NCBI RefSeq assembly: GCF_008364845.1
Contig: NZ_VTTP01000001.1
Span: 1 to 64,000 of the forward strand
Length of the DNA: 64,000 bases
Reading direction: 5' to 3'
DNA from: Actinotalea subterranea
Lineage (GTDB): Bacteria; Actinomycetota; Actinomycetes; Actinomycetales; Cellulomonadaceae
Positions within the stretch are counted from its first letter, which is position 1, and each line of letters opens with the position of its first letter. The notes under the pieces were generated by a model. That model worked only from the letters and a program-made list of their open reading frames with translations, was not told the DNA's origin and did not search any database. The position numbers were made by a program, and so were the translations under genes. This document shows, piece after piece, positions 1-11,837 of the stretch.

Positions 1-334
1 CCACCGGCGCCGGGGCGCTCGGGGCAGCAGCCGCGGGTGCAGCACTGGGCTGCTCCACCGGCGCGGGCGCCGGGGCGGGAGCGGCCACGGGTGCGCCGGG
101 CGCCGGGGAGGCGGACGGCCGCGCGGCAGCGGGCTTCTCGGGGGCGGGCCGACGCGGCGCGGGCGCCTGGGCCTGGCCGGCCGGGTAGGCGTCGCGCAGC
201 TTGCGGACGACGGGCGGTTCGATGGTCGACGATGCCGACCGGACGAACTCACCGAGCTCGTTGAGCTTGGCCATGATGGCCTTGCTCTCGACGCCGAGCT
301 CCTTGGCGAGCTCGTAGACGCGGACCTTTGCCAC
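1..334 (-). CDS. infB: Translation initiation factor IF-2, N-terminal part (cut by window edge)
   Basis: IF-2 is the GTPase that brings initiator tRNA to the 30S subunit. Only about 111 N-terminal residues are visible. They begin with a GTG codon and read [18 protein letters not shown], the typical IF2N helical domain, followed by a Pro/Ala-rich linker (many PAPAP and AAP runs) that is long and poorly conserved in actinobacteria. The GTP-binding domain lies outside the window. An AGGAG ribosome site sits just upstream of the GTG. It is the last visible gene of the rimP-nusA-ylxR-infB order, which is standard in bacteria. Identity is firm although the gene is incomplete. Confidence 0.93.
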   Translation of the reverse strand, partial: MAKVRVYELAKELGVESKAIMAKLNELGEFVRSASSTIEPPVVRKLRDAYPAGQAQAPAPRRPAPEKPAAARPSASPAPGAPVAAPAPAPAPVEQPSAAPAAAAPSAPAPV

Positions 335-381
335 AACTCTCCTGTCTCGGTCCGCCCGGACAGGGTCGGACCGTCGTTAGT

Positions 382-409
382 GCTGGGTACTCATCGCTGG
401 GTACTCATC
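382..409. repeat. 14-bp direct repeat, two tandem copies
   Basis: The unit gctgggtactcatc occurs twice in tandem in the 131-base gap between ylxR and infB. A third, degenerate echo (gggtgcccatc) follows. Function unknown; it may be simple slippage, or part of the infB leader. Confidence 0.6.
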
Positions 410-465
410 GGGTGCCCATCGGCTTCCAACCCGCTTTCCTTCTCGATGAAAACGACGGACGTGCA

Positions 466-813
466 TCAGGACCGGCTGCCGGCCGCGCCACCCCGCTCGA
501 CCTCCCCGCGCAGCCTGCTGGTGTCAAGCGCCTCCGTGCGCAGGGCACGGGTGAACGCTCGGCGCCGTTCGGCGAGCTCGAGGCACTTCAGGTCGTCGTG
601 GAGCCAGGCTCCACGACCGGGTCTGGTGCGCATGCGGTCGACGACGGCGACATGGTCACCCTCGTCGGCCACGACCACCCTCAGGAGGGTGGACCGGTGG
701 CCTCGCGCCCGGCACCCCACGCATGTGCGCACCGGTCCCTCGACGGGACCCTGCGCGCTCTCGGGGGGCCGGACCCGTGGTCCAGCCTCGGCAAGTCTAG
801 CGCCCTCGCTCAC
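466..813 (-). CDS. YlxR/RnpM family RNA-binding protein (DUF448)
   Basis: A 115-residue member of the YlxR family, which sits between nusA and infB in most Gram-positive bacteria. In Bacillus the homologue (RnpM) binds and modulates RNase P RNA. The diagnostic N-terminal RTCVGCR motif lies near residue 29, and a basic GRGAWLH motif follows at about residue 67. The GTG start overlaps the nusA stop codon by four bases, so translation is probably coupled. The role here is inferred from the family; no regulatory detail can be read from the sequence. Confidence 0.9.
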   Translation of the reverse strand: MSEGARLAEAGPRVRPPESAQGPVEGPVRTCVGCRARGHRSTLLRVVVADEGDHVAVVDRMRTRPGRGAWLHDDLKCLELAERRRAFTRALRTEALDTSRLRGEVERGGAAGSRS

Positions 814-1970
814 GAACCGTGACCCGGAGCGCCGGTGGACGGCTCCCCGGTGGCCGGCTCGGGTGCGTCCGCGACGTCCGACACCGGCACCGCGGTGCCG
901 TCCGCGGCGGCCCCGCCGTCCCCCACGGCGTCAGGCGCCGAGCCGCCCTCGTCGGAGCGGATGTCGATGCGCCAGCCCGTGAGCTTCGCGGCGAGCCGTG
1001 CGTTCTGCCCCTCCTTGCCGATGGCGAGGGAGAGCTGGTAGTCCGGCACGACGACGCGCGCGGAGCGAGCCTCGCGGTCGACGACCGTGACGGAGCTCAC
1101 GCGCGCCGGCGAGAGCGCGTTGCCCACGAGCTCGGCCGGGTCGTCGCTGTGGTCGACGATGTCGATCTTCTCCCCGTGCAGCTCGGCCATGACGGCGCGC
1201 ACGCGCGAGCCCATCGGACCGATGCACGCGCCCTTCGCGTTCAGGCCGGCGATCGAGGACCGGACGGCGATCTTCGTGCGGTGACCGGCCTCGCGGGCGA
1301 TCGCGGTGATCTCGACGGAGCCGTCGGCGACCTCCGGGACCTCGAGCGCGAAGAGCTTGCGCACGAGGCCGGGGTGGGTGCGGGACAGCGTGATCGACGG
1401 CCCCTTCGGTCCGCGGGAGACATCCAGCACGTACGCGCGCAGCCGCTCGCCGTGGACGTACTTCTCCGTGGGCACCTGCTCGTGCGGGGGCAGCACGGCC
1501 TCGGTGCCCCGCACGGCGACGAGCACCGTCCGGGGGTCACGGCCCTGCTGGATGACGCCCGCGAGGACCTCGCCCTCGGTCCCGCGGAAGCTCCCGAGGA
1601 CCTGCTCGTCCTCGGCGTCACGCAGCCGCTGGACGATCACCTGGCGCGCTGTGGCGGTCGCGACGCGGCCGAACCCCTCGGGGGTGTCCTCGAACTCGGG
1701 GCCGGGCTCGGGCGCGGGCCGGACGACGGCGCCACCCTCCGCGTCCGCATCCACGTCCGCGTCCGCCTCGGGCGCGGGCTCGACCCGCTCGCGGGCCCAC
1801 ACCGTCACGTGCCCGGTCCGCCTGTCCACCTCGACGCGGGCGTCCTCGTGCGCGCCCGGCGTGCGGTGGTACGCGGACAGCAGCGCCTGCTCGATCGCCG
1901 AGACGAGCGTGTCCAGGCTGATGTCCCGCTCGTGCTCCACGAGCTTGAGTGCCGACATGTCGATGTCCAT
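810..1970 (-). CDS. nusA: Transcription termination/antitermination factor NusA
   Basis: NusA binds RNA polymerase and nascent RNA and modulates pausing, termination and antitermination. The 386-residue protein has the N-terminal RNAP-binding domain (start [18 protein letters not shown]), an S1 domain from about residue 120, and two KH domains with the conserved [10 protein letters not shown] and [20 protein letters not shown] motifs. An acidic Asp/Ala insert lies near residues 65-75 and a low-complexity Ala/Pro/Asp tail follows the KH domains; actinobacterial NusA lacks the long acidic repeats of E. coli NusA. Its ATG overlaps the rimP stop by one base, and its stop overlaps the ylxR start. 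Confidence 0.97.
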   Translation of the reverse strand: MDIDMSALKLVEHERDISLDTLVSAIEQALLSAYHRTPGAHEDARVEVDRRTGHVTVWARERVEPAPEADADVDADAEGGAVVRPAPEPGPEFEDTPEGFGRVATATARQVIVQRLRDAEDEQVLGSFRGTEGEVLAGVIQQGRDPRTVLVAVRGTEAVLPPHEQVPTEKYVHGERLRAYVLDVSRGPKGPSITLSRTHPGLVRKLFALEVPEVADGSVEITAIAREAGHRTKIAVRSSIAGLNAKGACIGPMGSRVRAVMAELHGEKIDIVDHSDDPAELVGNALSPARVSSVTVVDREARSARVVVPDYQLSLAIGKEGQNARLAAKLTGWRIDIRSDEGGSAPDAVGDGGAAADGTAVPVSDVADAPEPATGEPSTGAPGHGS

Positions 1971-2512
1971 CAGACCTGCTCCTCTTCGTCGTCCGGCCCG
2001 GCGTCGAGCCCGTCAGCCTCGGTTCCCGCGCGTGCCAGCTCGACCTCGACGGCCCCGCGGACGACGTCCTGCGGTGCGACCCGGGTCGTGGTCCCCGGGC
2101 CTGTCTCGAGCACGTACGCCTCCGCGTCGGCGTCCAGGAGCCGGCCCTCCCGCACGGAGCCGTCCCGCAGGGTCAGGCGCACGAGCCGTGTCCGTGCGCG
2201 TCGGAAGTGCCGGAGCTCGGTCAGGGGCCGGTCCGTGCCGGGCGTCGAGACCTCGAGCACGTACTCCCCGCGGACCGGGTCCGCGGCGTCGAGCGCCGCC
2301 GACACGTCGCGCGAGACGGCGCCGAGGGTGTCGAGGTCGAGGCTCCCGATCTCGTCCGCCCCCAGGTCGAGCACGATGCGCACGACGGTGCGCCGCCCGG
2401 CGGGGTGCACCACGACGTCCTCGAGGACGAGGCCTGCGGCATCGACGACCGGCCGCACCACCTCCTGGACTCGGTGCGCTGGGCCTGAGCCTGAGCCTGA
2501 CGGCGTGACCAT
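1970..2512 (-). CDS. rimP: Ribosome maturation factor RimP
   Basis: RimP is needed for 30S subunit maturation (S12 and central pseudoknot assembly). The protein is about 180 residues with the family pattern: [16 protein letters not shown] early, the conserved [20 protein letters not shown] segment in the middle, and an SH3-like C-terminal domain ending in an acidic tail. I chose the ATG at 2512 because GGGAGG lies just before it; an in-frame GTG at 2542 would add ten residues. It is the first gene of rimP-nusA-ylxR-infB and diverges from the lipoprotein gene at 2660. Confidence 0.95.
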   Translation of the reverse strand: MVTPSGSGSGPAHRVQEVVRPVVDAAGLVLEDVVVHPAGRRTVVRIVLDLGADEIGSLDLDTLGAVSRDVSAALDAADPVRGEYVLEVSTPGTDRPLTELRHFRRARTRLVRLTLRDGSVREGRLLDADAEAYVLETGPGTTTRVAPQDVVRGAVEVELARAGTEADGLDAGPDDEEEQV

Positions 2513-2659
2513 GTTCGCCTCCCGTGGGTCGTGGCGGGCCACCCGACGTGGATACGACCCTCTGGACTTGTCGCGCCCAGCCTAACGACTCGACGGCGTC
2601 GGCGACGCCTCGGCCCCGTCGCACGTCCCGCGGCGGCGGGCGTGGGAAGATCTGCCGCG

Positions 2660-3799
2660 ATGACGACCGTCGACCTGAGCCGCCCCGCCCGTGACCGCCC
2701 GTCGGCCGGGCCGAGGCGGTCCTCCACCGCACGACGCACCGCGCCGACGCTGCTCGCAGCCCTCCTGCTCCTGGTCACGGCGGGCTGCGGCCTGCGTCTG
2801 GACACCCCGGCCCCGGCCGAGCTCGTCCCCGACGAGGTGGAGGTCGTGCGGGAGCGCGTGGCGACCGACGCCCTCGCCGTCGAGGCGCTCGGCGACGAGC
2901 TCGCGGCAGCCACCGCGGATCCCGCCGTCGCCGCGGTCCTGACGCAGGTCGCCCGCGCCGCGCAGACGCACGCGGAGGCCCTCGGTGGCGCGTACGTGGC
3001 CCACCCGGAGGCGACGGACGAGGCGGACGGGACGGACGAGGACGCTGCGTCGGCCTCCGGCACGCCCGACGTCGCGGACGGCGGGGCCTCCACGGCCGCG
3101 ACGCCTGCACCGACGACCGCCCCCGCACGCACCGTGGCCGACCTCCTCGCGCTGCTCACGGAGACCGCGGCGAGCGCCCGTGCCGACGCGGCATCCGTTC
3201 CCGACGCCGAGCTCGCGCGGCTCGTGGGTTCGGTCGCGGTGAGCCGTTGGCAGCTCGCCGACACGGTCGTGGGCCTCGTCCCCGACGTCGTCGAGTCGAC
3301 GGCGGCCTCGCTCGGCCAGCCCTTCGCCGTGCCCGACGCCGTGCCCGTCGGCCTCACCTCGGCCGACCTGTCGACCCTCGTGCAGGCGGAGGACGCCCTG
3401 GGCCTCGCCTACGAGGTCGCCGCCGCCCGCTCGGGCGACGACCTGCGCGCCTCGAGGGCCGCGCGCGCGACCGTGCACCGCGGCCGCGCCCAGGCGTGGG
3501 CGCAGGCCGCCGAGCTCGAGGCCAACGGGCTGGACCCACGCCGTGCGTCGTACGTGCTGCCCCCGGCGTTCACCGCCGTCCCCGAGGACCCCGCCGCCGG
3601 CGCCACGGCCCTGACGACGGAGCTCGCGCTCCTCGAGGCCGACCTCGCGACGTCCTACGCGTCCGCGCTCGCCGACGTCGCGGCGGGCGAGCGCGGGCCG
3701 TTCGTCGACGCCGTGCTCGACGCGACCCGGGAGCACGTCCGCATGGGCATCGCGGCAGCGACCCTGCCGGGCCTCCCCGAGCAGCAGCCGGCGGGCTGA
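2660..3799 (+). CDS. DUF4439-type lipoprotein with ferritin-like fold
   Basis: A 379-residue secreted lipoprotein. An arginine-rich N-region is followed by a hydrophobic helix and a lipobox (LLVTAGCG, Cys near residue 39). The mature part is Ala-rich and helical; the C-terminal half (about residues 200-370) matches the DUF4439 ferritin-like helical pattern. No obvious di-iron ligand set was picked out by eye, so an enzymatic role is not claimed. A linker of about 45 residues rich in Asp, Ala and Thr lies near residues 115-160. It diverges from rimP and converges on proS, a common actinobacterial arrangement. Substrate and role are unknown. Confidence 0.75.
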   Translation: MTTVDLSRPARDRPSAGPRRSSTARRTAPTLLAALLLLVTAGCGLRLDTPAPAELVPDEVEVVRERVATDALAVEALGDELAAATADPAVAAVLTQVARAAQTHAEALGGAYVAHPEATDEADGTDEDAASASGTPDVADGGASTAATPAPTTAPARTVADLLALLTETAASARADAASVPDAELARLVGSVAVSRWQLADTVVGLVPDVVESTAASLGQPFAVPDAVPVGLTSADLSTLVQAEDALGLAYEVAAARSGDDLRASRAARATVHRGRAQAWAQAAELEANGLDPRRASYVLPPAFTAVPEDPAAGATALTTELALLEADLATSYASALADVAAGERGPFVDAVLDATREHVRMGIAAATLPGLPEQQPAG

Positions 3800-3824
3800 C
3801 CCGCCCCGACGGACCTCGCCGGGC

Positions 3825-5636
3825 TCAGCGCTCGAGGAGGTCCGCGACCAGCCGGCCGATCCGCTCGGCCGCCTCGGCGACCGGGACCTGCTCGGGCTCG
3901 GGCCGCTCGCCCGCGCCCAGGCCCGCATCGGCCGCACGGCGCAGGCGCACCTCGACGTGCCCCTCGGCCAGCCCGCGTCCGACGACGACGAGCACCGGGA
4001 CCCCGAGGAGCTCGGCGTCCGCGAACTTCACGCCGGGAGAGACCTTCGGACGGTCGTCGTAGAGGACCTCCACGCCCGTGCCGTGCAGATCGGCGGCGAG
4101 CTCCTCGCACGCCGCGAACACCGCCGCGTCCTTGCCGGTCGCCACGATGTGCACGTGCGCGGGCGCCACCTGGACCGGCCAGGCGAGCCCGGCGTCGTCG
4201 TGGTTGGTCTCGGCCAGGGCCGCGACCGCGCGCGAGACACCGATGCCGTACGAGCCCATCGTGACCGTCACGGCCTTGCCGTTCTCGTTGAGCACCTTGA
4301 GTCCGAGGGCGTCGGCGTACTTGCGACCGAGCGCGAAGATGTGACCCATCTCGATGCCGCGCGCGAGCTCGAGCGGCCCCGAGCCGTCAGGGGCGGGGTC
4401 GCCCGCGCGCACCTCTGCGGCCTCGACCGTGCCGTCACCCACGAAGTCCCGCCCGGCGACCAGGTCGAAGACGTGGCGCCCCTCGGCGTCGGCGCCCGTG
4501 ATCCAGCGCGTTCCCTCCACGACCCGGGGGTCCAGGAGGTACCTGATCGCGTCCTCGCGGCCCGTGTTGGCGCGGCCCAGCGCACCGGGTCCGATGTACC
4601 CCTTGACGAGCTCGGGGTGCCGCGCGAAGTCCGCGTCCCCCGCGGTGGCCACGAGGGCCGGGGCCAGCGCGCCCTCGAGCCGCTTGAGGTCGACCTCGCG
4701 GTCCCCGGGCAGGCCGACGACGACGACCTCGCGCTCGCCGTCCGGGTGGTCCAGGGCGACCACGACGTTCTTCAGCGTGTCTGCCGCCATCCAGGACCGG
4801 TCCGCCCGGGGGAAGCGCTCGTTGGCGAGCGCGACGAGGCTCTCGATCGTCGGCGTGCCGGGGGTGTCCTCGACGTGGGCTGCCGGTGCGTCGTCGTACG
4901 GGACGGCGTCCGGGACCGGGGTGGTGACGGCCTCGACGTTCGCGGCGTACCCGCCGGCCGATCGCACGAAGGTGTCCTCGCCGATCGGCGTCGGCATGAG
5001 GAACTCCTCGCTGCGCGAGCCGCCCATGGCGCCGGAGATCGCGGCGACGATCACGACGTCCATGCCGAGCCGGGCGAAGATCCGCTGGTAGGCCTCGCGC
5101 TGGCGCTGGTAGGACGCCTCGAGCCCGGCGTCGTCGACGTCGAACGAGTACGCGTCCTTCATGATGAACTCGCGGCCGCGCAGGAGCCCCGCGCGCGGAC
5201 GGGCCTCGTCCCGGTACTTGGTCTGGATCTGGTAGAGCGCGAGCGGCAGGTCCTTGTAGGACGAGTACAGGTCCTTGACGAGGAGGGTGAACACCTCCTC
5301 GTGCGTGGGCGCGAGCATGTACTCGGCCTCCTTGCGGTCCCGCAGCCGGAACACGTTGGGCCCGTACTCCGTCCAGCGCCCGGTGGCCTCGTACGGCTCG
5401 CGCGGGAGCAGCGCGGGGAAGTGGACCTCCTGCGCGCCGATGGCGTCCATCTCCTCGCGGACCACGCGCTCGACCTTGGCCAGGACGCGCATGCCGAGCG
5501 GCAGCCACGTGTAGATCCCGGGGGCCGCCCGGCGGATGTAGCCCGCACGCACGAGCAGGCGGTGGCTCGGCACCTCGGCGTCGGCCGGGTCCTCCCGCAG
5601 GGTCCGCACGAACAGGGTCGACATCCGCAGCAGCAT
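3825..5636 (-). CDS. proS: Prolyl-tRNA synthetase (bacterial type with editing insertion)
   Basis: Charges tRNA-Pro in the cytoplasm. About 603 residues, starting [20 protein letters not shown], the usual actinobacterial N-terminus; a second ATG at 5624 would remove four residues. Class II motifs are visible: motif 2 around [20 protein letters not shown] and motif 3 as [17 protein letters not shown]. Between them (about residues 225-405) lies the YbaK-like insertion that edits mischarged alanyl-tRNA-Pro, which defines the bacterial form. The C-terminal anticodon domain starts near residue 500 ([16 protein letters not shown]). The stop lies 25 bases from the convergent lipoprotein gene. Confidence 0.97.
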   Translation of the reverse strand: MLLRMSTLFVRTLREDPADAEVPSHRLLVRAGYIRRAAPGIYTWLPLGMRVLAKVERVVREEMDAIGAQEVHFPALLPREPYEATGRWTEYGPNVFRLRDRKEAEYMLAPTHEEVFTLLVKDLYSSYKDLPLALYQIQTKYRDEARPRAGLLRGREFIMKDAYSFDVDDAGLEASYQRQREAYQRIFARLGMDVVIVAAISGAMGGSRSEEFLMPTPIGEDTFVRSAGGYAANVEAVTTPVPDAVPYDDAPAAHVEDTPGTPTIESLVALANERFPRADRSWMAADTLKNVVVALDHPDGEREVVVVGLPGDREVDLKRLEGALAPALVATAGDADFARHPELVKGYIGPGALGRANTGREDAIRYLLDPRVVEGTRWITGADAEGRHVFDLVAGRDFVGDGTVEAAEVRAGDPAPDGSGPLELARGIEMGHIFALGRKYADALGLKVLNENGKAVTVTMGSYGIGVSRAVAALAETNHDDAGLAWPVQVAPAHVHIVATGKDAAVFAACEELAADLHGTGVEVLYDDRPKVSPGVKFADAELLGVPVLVVVGRGLAEGHVEVRLRRAADAGLGAGERPEPEQVPVAEAAERIGRLVADLLER

Positions 5637-5772
5637 GCGGGCCAGCCTAGTGGCGCCGCGGACCCCGCCCGGGCCGCCGTCCCCCTGCGGCCGCGACGGC
5701 CGCGCGGCCCCGTCGACCCCCTGGCCCGTCGGCCCCGTTCCCGTCGGGGCCCGTTGCGGGCACGATGGTGCC

Positions 5773-6657
5773 GTGCCCGAGCTGCCCGAGGTCGAGTCCC
5801 TCGTCCGCTTCCTCGACGGCCGCGCCGCGGGCCGCACCGTGGCCGCCGTCGACGTCGGTGCGATCAGCGCCCTCAAGACCTTCTCGCCCGCGCCCGTAGA
5901 CCTCGTCGGGCGGTCCGTCGTCCACGCGACACGGCACGGCAAGTGGATCGACGTCGTCACCGCTGCCCCCGCGGGTGCCGACGTGTCGCCGGTGCACCTC
6001 GTCGTCCACCTCGCGCGCGCAGGATGGCTGCGCTGGTACGAGCAGGTGCCCTCGACGCCGGTACGGCCGGGCCGCTCGCCCATCGCCCTGCGGGTCCGGC
6101 TCGACGACGGCTCCGGGTTCGACCTCACGGAGGCGGGCACCCGAAAGCGCCTCGCCGTCCACGTCGTGCGTGACCCGGCCGAGGTGCCCATGATCGCGTC
6201 GCTCGGCGTCGAGCCCCTCGGGGACGACTTCACCGTCGCGCGCCTCGCGGAGCTCGCGTCCGCGCGCAACCAGCAGCTCAAGGGTCTGCTGCGGGACCAG
6301 CACCTCATCGCGGGCATCGGCAACGCCTACTCGGACGAGATCCTGCACGCCGCGCGCCTGAGCCCGTTCACGCTGACCCGCTCGTTGGGCGCCGACGACG
6401 TCGCCCGCCTGCACGGCGTGGTCGTGCAGGTGCTGACCCAGGCGCTGGAGGCCTCGAGCGGACGGCCCGCCGCCGAGCTCAAGGACGCCAAGCGACGCGG
6501 CATGCAGGTGCACGGCCGCGCGGGCCAGGCCTGCCCCGTGTGCGGCGACACGGTGCTCGAGGTCTCGTTCGCCGACTCCGCGCTCCAGTACTGCCCGACG
6601 TGCCAGACGGGCGGACGGCCCCTCGCCGACCGCCGCATGTCCCGCCTCCTGCGCTGA
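5773..6657 (+). CDS. Fpg/Nei family DNA glycosylase / AP lyase
   Basis: Base-excision repair enzyme that removes oxidised bases and nicks the abasic site. The protein is 294 residues and begins (GTG)PELPEVE; after Met removal Pro2 and Glu3 are the catalytic N-terminus of the family. The helix-two-turn-helix signature [19 protein letters not shown] is near residue 177, and a C-terminal zinc finger (CPVC then CPTC) closes the protein. It resembles the Nei-like actinobacterial group as much as MutM, so the substrate (8-oxoG or oxidised pyrimidines) is left open. It diverges from proS and converges on the GNAT gene. Confidence 0.9.
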   Translation: MPELPEVESLVRFLDGRAAGRTVAAVDVGAISALKTFSPAPVDLVGRSVVHATRHGKWIDVVTAAPAGADVSPVHLVVHLARAGWLRWYEQVPSTPVRPGRSPIALRVRLDDGSGFDLTEAGTRKRLAVHVVRDPAEVPMIASLGVEPLGDDFTVARLAELASARNQQLKGLLRDQHLIAGIGNAYSDEILHAARLSPFTLTRSLGADDVARLHGVVVQVLTQALEASSGRPAAELKDAKRRGMQVHGRAGQACPVCGDTVLEVSFADSALQYCPTCQTGGRPLADRRMSRLLR

Positions 6658-6659
6658 CG

Positions 6660-6695
6660 CCCCGGCGAACGGTGCCCGCGGACCCGCGGCCGGGG
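6660..6695. terminator. Possible bidirectional hairpin between convergent genes
   Basis: Arms ccccggc (6660-6666) and gccgggg (6689-6695) flank a 22-base loop in the short gap between the glycosylase and GNAT stops. There is no T-run. The short arms make this a weak call. Confidence 0.3.
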
Positions 6696-7571
6696 TCAGA
6701 ACAGGACGGTCGCGTACGTGCCGACCCGGCGGAAGCCGACGCGTCGGTAGGCGGCGAGGGCGCGCTCGTTGTAGTGGTTGACGTACAGCGAGACGACGGG
6801 CGCGACGGTCGCGAGCGCCTGGTCCACGACCGCGGCCATACCCGACGCGGCGAGACCGCGGCCGCGGTGCTCGGGCGCCACCCAGACGCCCTGCACCTGC
6901 GCGACGGCCCGCGTGACGGCGCCGAGCTCGGCCTTGAACGCGACCCGGGTGCCGTCGGGGCCGTCCACCGTACGGACGAAGGACCGCCCCTCCTCGATCA
7001 GGGAGCGGACGCGGGCCTCGTACGCGCCGGGGGCGCCGAGGAGCGGCGAGTAGCCGACCTCCTCGACGAACATCTGCACGCAGGCGGGGAGCAGCATCGC
7101 GAGCTCGTCGGGCCGGGTCAGCCGCACCTGCGGGTCGGGCTCGACGAGCGGTGCTGCGTCCATCGCGAGGGACGGCTGGTCCGCGCGGACCTCGCGCGCC
7201 GGGCCCCAGGCGGGCTCGAGCCGCTCCCACAGGGGAAGGACGAGCCGCGCGTCCCCGACGATCGAGGAGCAGCGACGGCCCTGGCGCAGAGCGGTCTCGG
7301 CGAAGGCTCCGAGGGCGTCGATGTCGTCCGGCTCGCAGACGGGGACGAGGTTGGCGCCGGCCCAGCACAGCGCGGTCAGGCGACCCTCGCGGACCCGGCC
7401 CCACAGCGACGAGCCGCCCGTCTCGGCGCCGCTCGCGATCGCCGCCTCGATGCGGCTCGCGGCGAGGACGGAGGCCACCGGGTCCCGCTGGCACAAGGCT
7501 GCAGCCTCGTGCAGGTCGACGTCCGTGACCACGGCGCGCACCGCCCCCGTCCCGGCACGCCACGCTCGCAT
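6696..7571 (-). CDS. GNAT family N-acetyltransferase with N-terminal DUF4081
   Basis: About 291 residues from the ATG at 7571; in-frame starts at 7589, 7613 and 7622 are possible and no ribosome site settles the choice. The N-terminal half matches the DUF4081 pattern (DLHEAAALCQRDPVASVLAA). The C-terminal half is a GNAT domain with acetyl-CoA loop VWVAPEHRGRGLAASGMAAV and the later LYVNHYNERALAAYRRVGF segment. The acceptor is unknown. It follows ispG on the same strand, as in many actinobacteria. This position next to isoprenoid and proS genes is conserved, but the functional link is not known. Confidence 0.82.
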   Translation of the reverse strand: MRAWRAGTGAVRAVVTDVDLHEAAALCQRDPVASVLAASRIEAAIASGAETGGSSLWGRVREGRLTALCWAGANLVPVCEPDDIDALGAFAETALRQGRRCSSIVGDARLVLPLWERLEPAWGPAREVRADQPSLAMDAAPLVEPDPQVRLTRPDELAMLLPACVQMFVEEVGYSPLLGAPGAYEARVRSLIEEGRSFVRTVDGPDGTRVAFKAELGAVTRAVAQVQGVWVAPEHRGRGLAASGMAAVVDQALATVAPVVSLYVNHYNERALAAYRRVGFRRVGTYATVLF

Positions 7572-7651
7572 GGGGGGATTCTGCACCATCCGGGCGGCGC
7601 CGGGCGCAGCCATCCGTCGCACCGCGAGCGCCCTGAGGTGGCCCGCCGAGG

Positions 7652-8806
<1,155 letters not shown>

Positions 8807-8853
8807 TCCCCCAGTATCCCCCGTCGACCGCGCGGCACGGGCGACCACCCGCC

Positions 8854-10176
8854 TCAGCCGAGCGTGACGGGCTTGACGAGGTCGGCGTACATGAGCAGGA
8901 CGCCCATGACGACGAGCACCGCGAACACCCCGTACGCGAGCGGCATCATGCGCGCAACGTCCGCCGGGGCCGGTCGGGGCAGCCCACGCACGCGGGCGAC
9001 CTGCCGCTTCGCCCCCTCCCACAGGGCGCCGACGACGTGCCCGCCGTCGAGCGGGAGCAGCGGGATCAGGTTGAACACGAAGAGCGCGATGTTGAGGGAC
9101 GCGAGCAGGCTCAGCATGCTCGCGACCCGCTCCGCCATGCCGTACCCGGGTGCGTCCGCCGACGCGATCTCCCCCGCGAAGCGGCCGATGCCGACGGGCC
9201 CGACGACCGACGTCGCGTCCCGCTCGGTCTGGCCGACCAGGGACTGGACGACGCCGACGAGCTGGCTGGGCAGCGCGCCGATGACGCCGACGGTCTGGCC
9301 GACGGCGCTGCCGAGCGCCCCGGGGACCGACGTGATCGGCTGGGGCTGGAGCTCGGTCGTCGGGCTGATGCCCACGTAGGGCACGCGCTCGGTGACCATC
9401 TCGCCCTCGTCGTCGAGCAGGACGGCGCCCGTCTCGTCGCGCGCGGGTCGCTCCGTGACCACGGGCGTGAGCTCGAGCGTGACCGTCTCCCCGGCGCGCT
9501 CCACGACGAGGTCGAGCGCCGAGCCGCCGGAGCCGCGGACGACGTCCTGGAAGTCGGTCCAGCCCTCGATCGGGGTCCCACCGAGCGAGACCAGCCTGTC
9601 CCCCACCTCGAGGCCCGCCAGCGCGGCGGGGACCGCCGGGTCGCCCTCGGTGCACGCGGTCCCGGCGGCCTCCTCGCGCGGGTCCATCACGCACGACCCG
9701 ACGACGCCCACCGTCGTCGACGCGCCGGGCACCCCGAACCCGACGAGCACGACGGTGAGGAGCACGGCCGCGATCAGCAGGTTCATGAAGGGCCCGCCGA
9801 GCATCACGACGACCTTCTTGGGCGTGCTCAGGCGGTAGAACGCCCGGTGCTCCTCGCCGGGCAGGATCTCCTCGGCGCTCGCCTCCCGGGACGCCTCGAC
9901 GAGCTCGCCGATCCGGCCGGCACGCGGCTTGACCCCGACGACGTCGGCGGACGGGAGCATGCCCACGAGCCGCACGTAGCCGCCCAACGGGATCGCCTTG
10001 AGCCCGTACTCCGTCTCGCCGCGTGTCCGCGACCAGAGCGTGGGGCCGAACCCGACCATGTACCGGCTGACCCGCACGCCGAACCGCTTGGCGGGCACCA
10101 TGTGGCCGACCTCGTGCAGGGCGATGGAGACCAGCAGCCCGACCAGCAGCACGAGCAGACCGACCGCGTACGCCAT
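8854..10176 (-). CDS. rseP: RIP/site-2 metalloprotease, RseP-like (M50)
   Basis: Membrane-embedded zinc protease that cleaves transmembrane anti-sigma factors or signal-peptide remnants (Rip1/RseP family). 440 residues. The HEVGH zinc site lies in the first transmembrane helix near residue 21, and the second metal-ligand motif LPLDGGH lies in a C-terminal transmembrane segment. A PDZ domain (about residues 180-270, [16 protein letters not shown]) sits between. ATG at 10176; the reading frame stays open further upstream but those residues are not rseP-like. It diverges from gabT. The target anti-sigma factor is not in this window. Confidence 0.93.
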   Translation of the reverse strand: MAYAVGLLVLLVGLLVSIALHEVGHMVPAKRFGVRVSRYMVGFGPTLWSRTRGETEYGLKAIPLGGYVRLVGMLPSADVVGVKPRAGRIGELVEASREASAEEILPGEEHRAFYRLSTPKKVVVMLGGPFMNLLIAAVLLTVVLVGFGVPGASTTVGVVGSCVMDPREEAAGTACTEGDPAVPAALAGLEVGDRLVSLGGTPIEGWTDFQDVVRGSGGSALDLVVERAGETVTLELTPVVTERPARDETGAVLLDDEGEMVTERVPYVGISPTTELQPQPITSVPGALGSAVGQTVGVIGALPSQLVGVVQSLVGQTERDATSVVGPVGIGRFAGEIASADAPGYGMAERVASMLSLLASLNIALFVFNLIPLLPLDGGHVVGALWEGAKRQVARVRGLPRPAPADVARMMPLAYGVFAVLVVMGVLLMYADLVKPVTLG

Positions 10177-10371
10177 GAGCACTCCACCTGTCTCGGAACC
10201 GGCCCGGTGGCGCGTCGAGGCCGCGGGCTCCTCCATCATCCCCGATGCGCCTGTGCGTCGTCCCCCGCGAGGCGGCCGGTCGGCGGCCCGGGGCTCGGAC
10301 GGGGCGCGGCACCGCGAAATCCGCCAGGCCGACCCGGCGACAACGCGCGAGGTCGCCACTAGCATCGCCGC

Positions 10372-11754
10372 ATGACGCACGGATCCGCAGACCTGAGCGC
10401 CCTCCTCCCCGCCGACCTGCCGCAGCGACGCCTCCTGCGCACGCCCGTGCCCGGCCCGCGCTCCCGCGCGCTCGCCGACCGCAGGTCCGCCGCCGTCGCG
10501 GCTGGCGTCGCGAGCACGTTGCCCGTCTACGTCGAGCGCGCGGGTGGCGGCGTGCTCGTCGACGTCGACGGCAACTCGTTCATCGACCTCGCGTCGGGCA
10601 TCGCGGTGACGTCCGTCGGCAACGCCTCGCCCGCGGTCGCGGCGGCGGTCGCCGCGCAGGCCACCGCGTTCACGCACACGTGCTTCATGGTCGCCCCCTA
10701 CGAGGGGTACGTGGCCGTGTGCGAGGCGCTGGGGCGGCTGACGCCCGGCGACCACGCGAAGCGGACGGTGCTGGTCAACTCGGGAGCGGAGGCGGTCGAG
10801 AACGCCGTGAAGATCGCCCGGCGCGCGACCGGTCGCGACGCGGTCGTCGTGCTCGACCACGCCTACCACGGGCGCACCAACCTGACGATGGCGATGACCG
10901 CCAAGGCGATGCCGTACAAGACCGGGTTCGGGCCCTTCGCGGGCGAGGTGTACCGCGTCCCGGCGTCCTACCCCCTGCGGGAGCCCGCGCCGCTCACGGG
11001 GGCCGAGGCCGCCGCACGGGCGACCTCCGTGATCGAGAAGCAGGTCGGGGCCGACCGCGTCGCGTGCGTCGTCGTCGAGCCCGTGCTCGGCGAGGGCGGC
11101 TTCATCGTCCCGGCACCGGGATTCCTGCCCGCGCTCGCCCGGTGGTGCGCCGAGAACGGCGTCCTGCTCGTCGCCGACGAGGTCCAGACGGGGTTCGCCC
11201 GGACGGGCGCGATGTTCGCGTGCGAGCACGACGGGGTCGTGCCGGACCTCGTCGCGATGGCGAAGGGCATCGCCGGGGGGCTCCCGCTCGGCGCCGTCAC
11301 CGGGCGGGCCGAGCTCATGGACGCCGTGCACGCGGGCGGCCTCGGCGGGACGTTCGGGGGCAACCCCCTGGCGTGCGCAGCGGCGCTCGCGACGATCGAG
11401 CTCTACGAGCAGGCGGACCTTGCCGCCGCCGCGCGCCGCATCGAGGAGCGGGTCGTGACGCGCCTTCGAGCCGTCGCGGTGCGTGCGCCTCAGGTCGCCG
11501 AGGTCCGCGGGCGCGGCGCGATGCTCGCGATCGAGCTCGTCCGGCCGGGATCGCTCGAGCCCGACGCCGCCGAGGCGGCGCGCGTCGCCCGCGCGTGCGC
11601 CGAGCGCGGCGTGCTCGTGCTCACGTGCGGCACGTACGGCAACGTGGTGCGACTGCTGCCGCCGCTCGTGATCCCCGACGCGCTCCTCGACGAGGGACTG
11701 GACGTGCTCGAGGAGGCCCTGCTCGTCGGCGCTCCCCAGGCGGCGCCCGTCTGA
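10372..11754 (+). CDS. gabT: 4-aminobutyrate aminotransferase
   Basis: Class III PLP aminotransferase that moves the amino group of GABA to 2-oxoglutarate, giving succinate semialdehyde. 460 residues; the ATG at 10372 has no strong ribosome site. PLP-binding features are visible: [15 protein letters not shown], the stacking and phosphate region [23 protein letters not shown], and the Schiff-base lysine in [14 protein letters not shown]. The GABA-specific pattern FVVPxPGF is present as FIVPAPGFL. It is the plus-strand left end of the polyamine island and catalyses the step after the aldehyde dehydrogenase at 18743. Identity as GabT is strong, although related omega-amino acids could also be used. 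Confidence 0.92.
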   Translation: MTHGSADLSALLPADLPQRRLLRTPVPGPRSRALADRRSAAVAAGVASTLPVYVERAGGGVLVDVDGNSFIDLASGIAVTSVGNASPAVAAAVAAQATAFTHTCFMVAPYEGYVAVCEALGRLTPGDHAKRTVLVNSGAEAVENAVKIARRATGRDAVVVLDHAYHGRTNLTMAMTAKAMPYKTGFGPFAGEVYRVPASYPLREPAPLTGAEAAARATSVIEKQVGADRVACVVVEPVLGEGGFIVPAPGFLPALARWCAENGVLLVADEVQTGFARTGAMFACEHDGVVPDLVAMAKGIAGGLPLGAVTGRAELMDAVHAGGLGGTFGGNPLACAAALATIELYEQADLAAAARRIEERVVTRLRAVAVRAPQVAEVRGRGAMLAIELVRPGSLEPDAAEAARVARACAERGVLVLTCGTYGNVVRLLPPLVIPDALLDEGLDVLEEALLVGAPQAAPV

Positions 11755-11808
11755 GCGGCGCGCGTCTGAGCGGCTCGGCCGGACGGTACGCCGGACGGTA
11801 CGCCGGAC

Positions 11809-11833
11809 GCCGACGCCGCGCGCCGGCGTCGGC
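11809..11833. terminator. Bidirectional hairpin between gabT and the diguanylate cyclase
   Basis: Perfect 10-base arms gccgacgccg and cggcgtcggc with a 5-base loop, lying between two convergent stop codons. No T-run follows, which is usual at this G+C content. Just upstream, two short units (cgtctgagcggc and ccggacggtacg) are each tandemly duplicated. Confidence 0.55.
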
Positions 11834-11837
11834 CTGG

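Noticed and set aside
5637-6323. N-terminal extension of proS
   Set aside because: The upstream frame is antisense to the DNA glycosylase and has no synthetase-like sequence.
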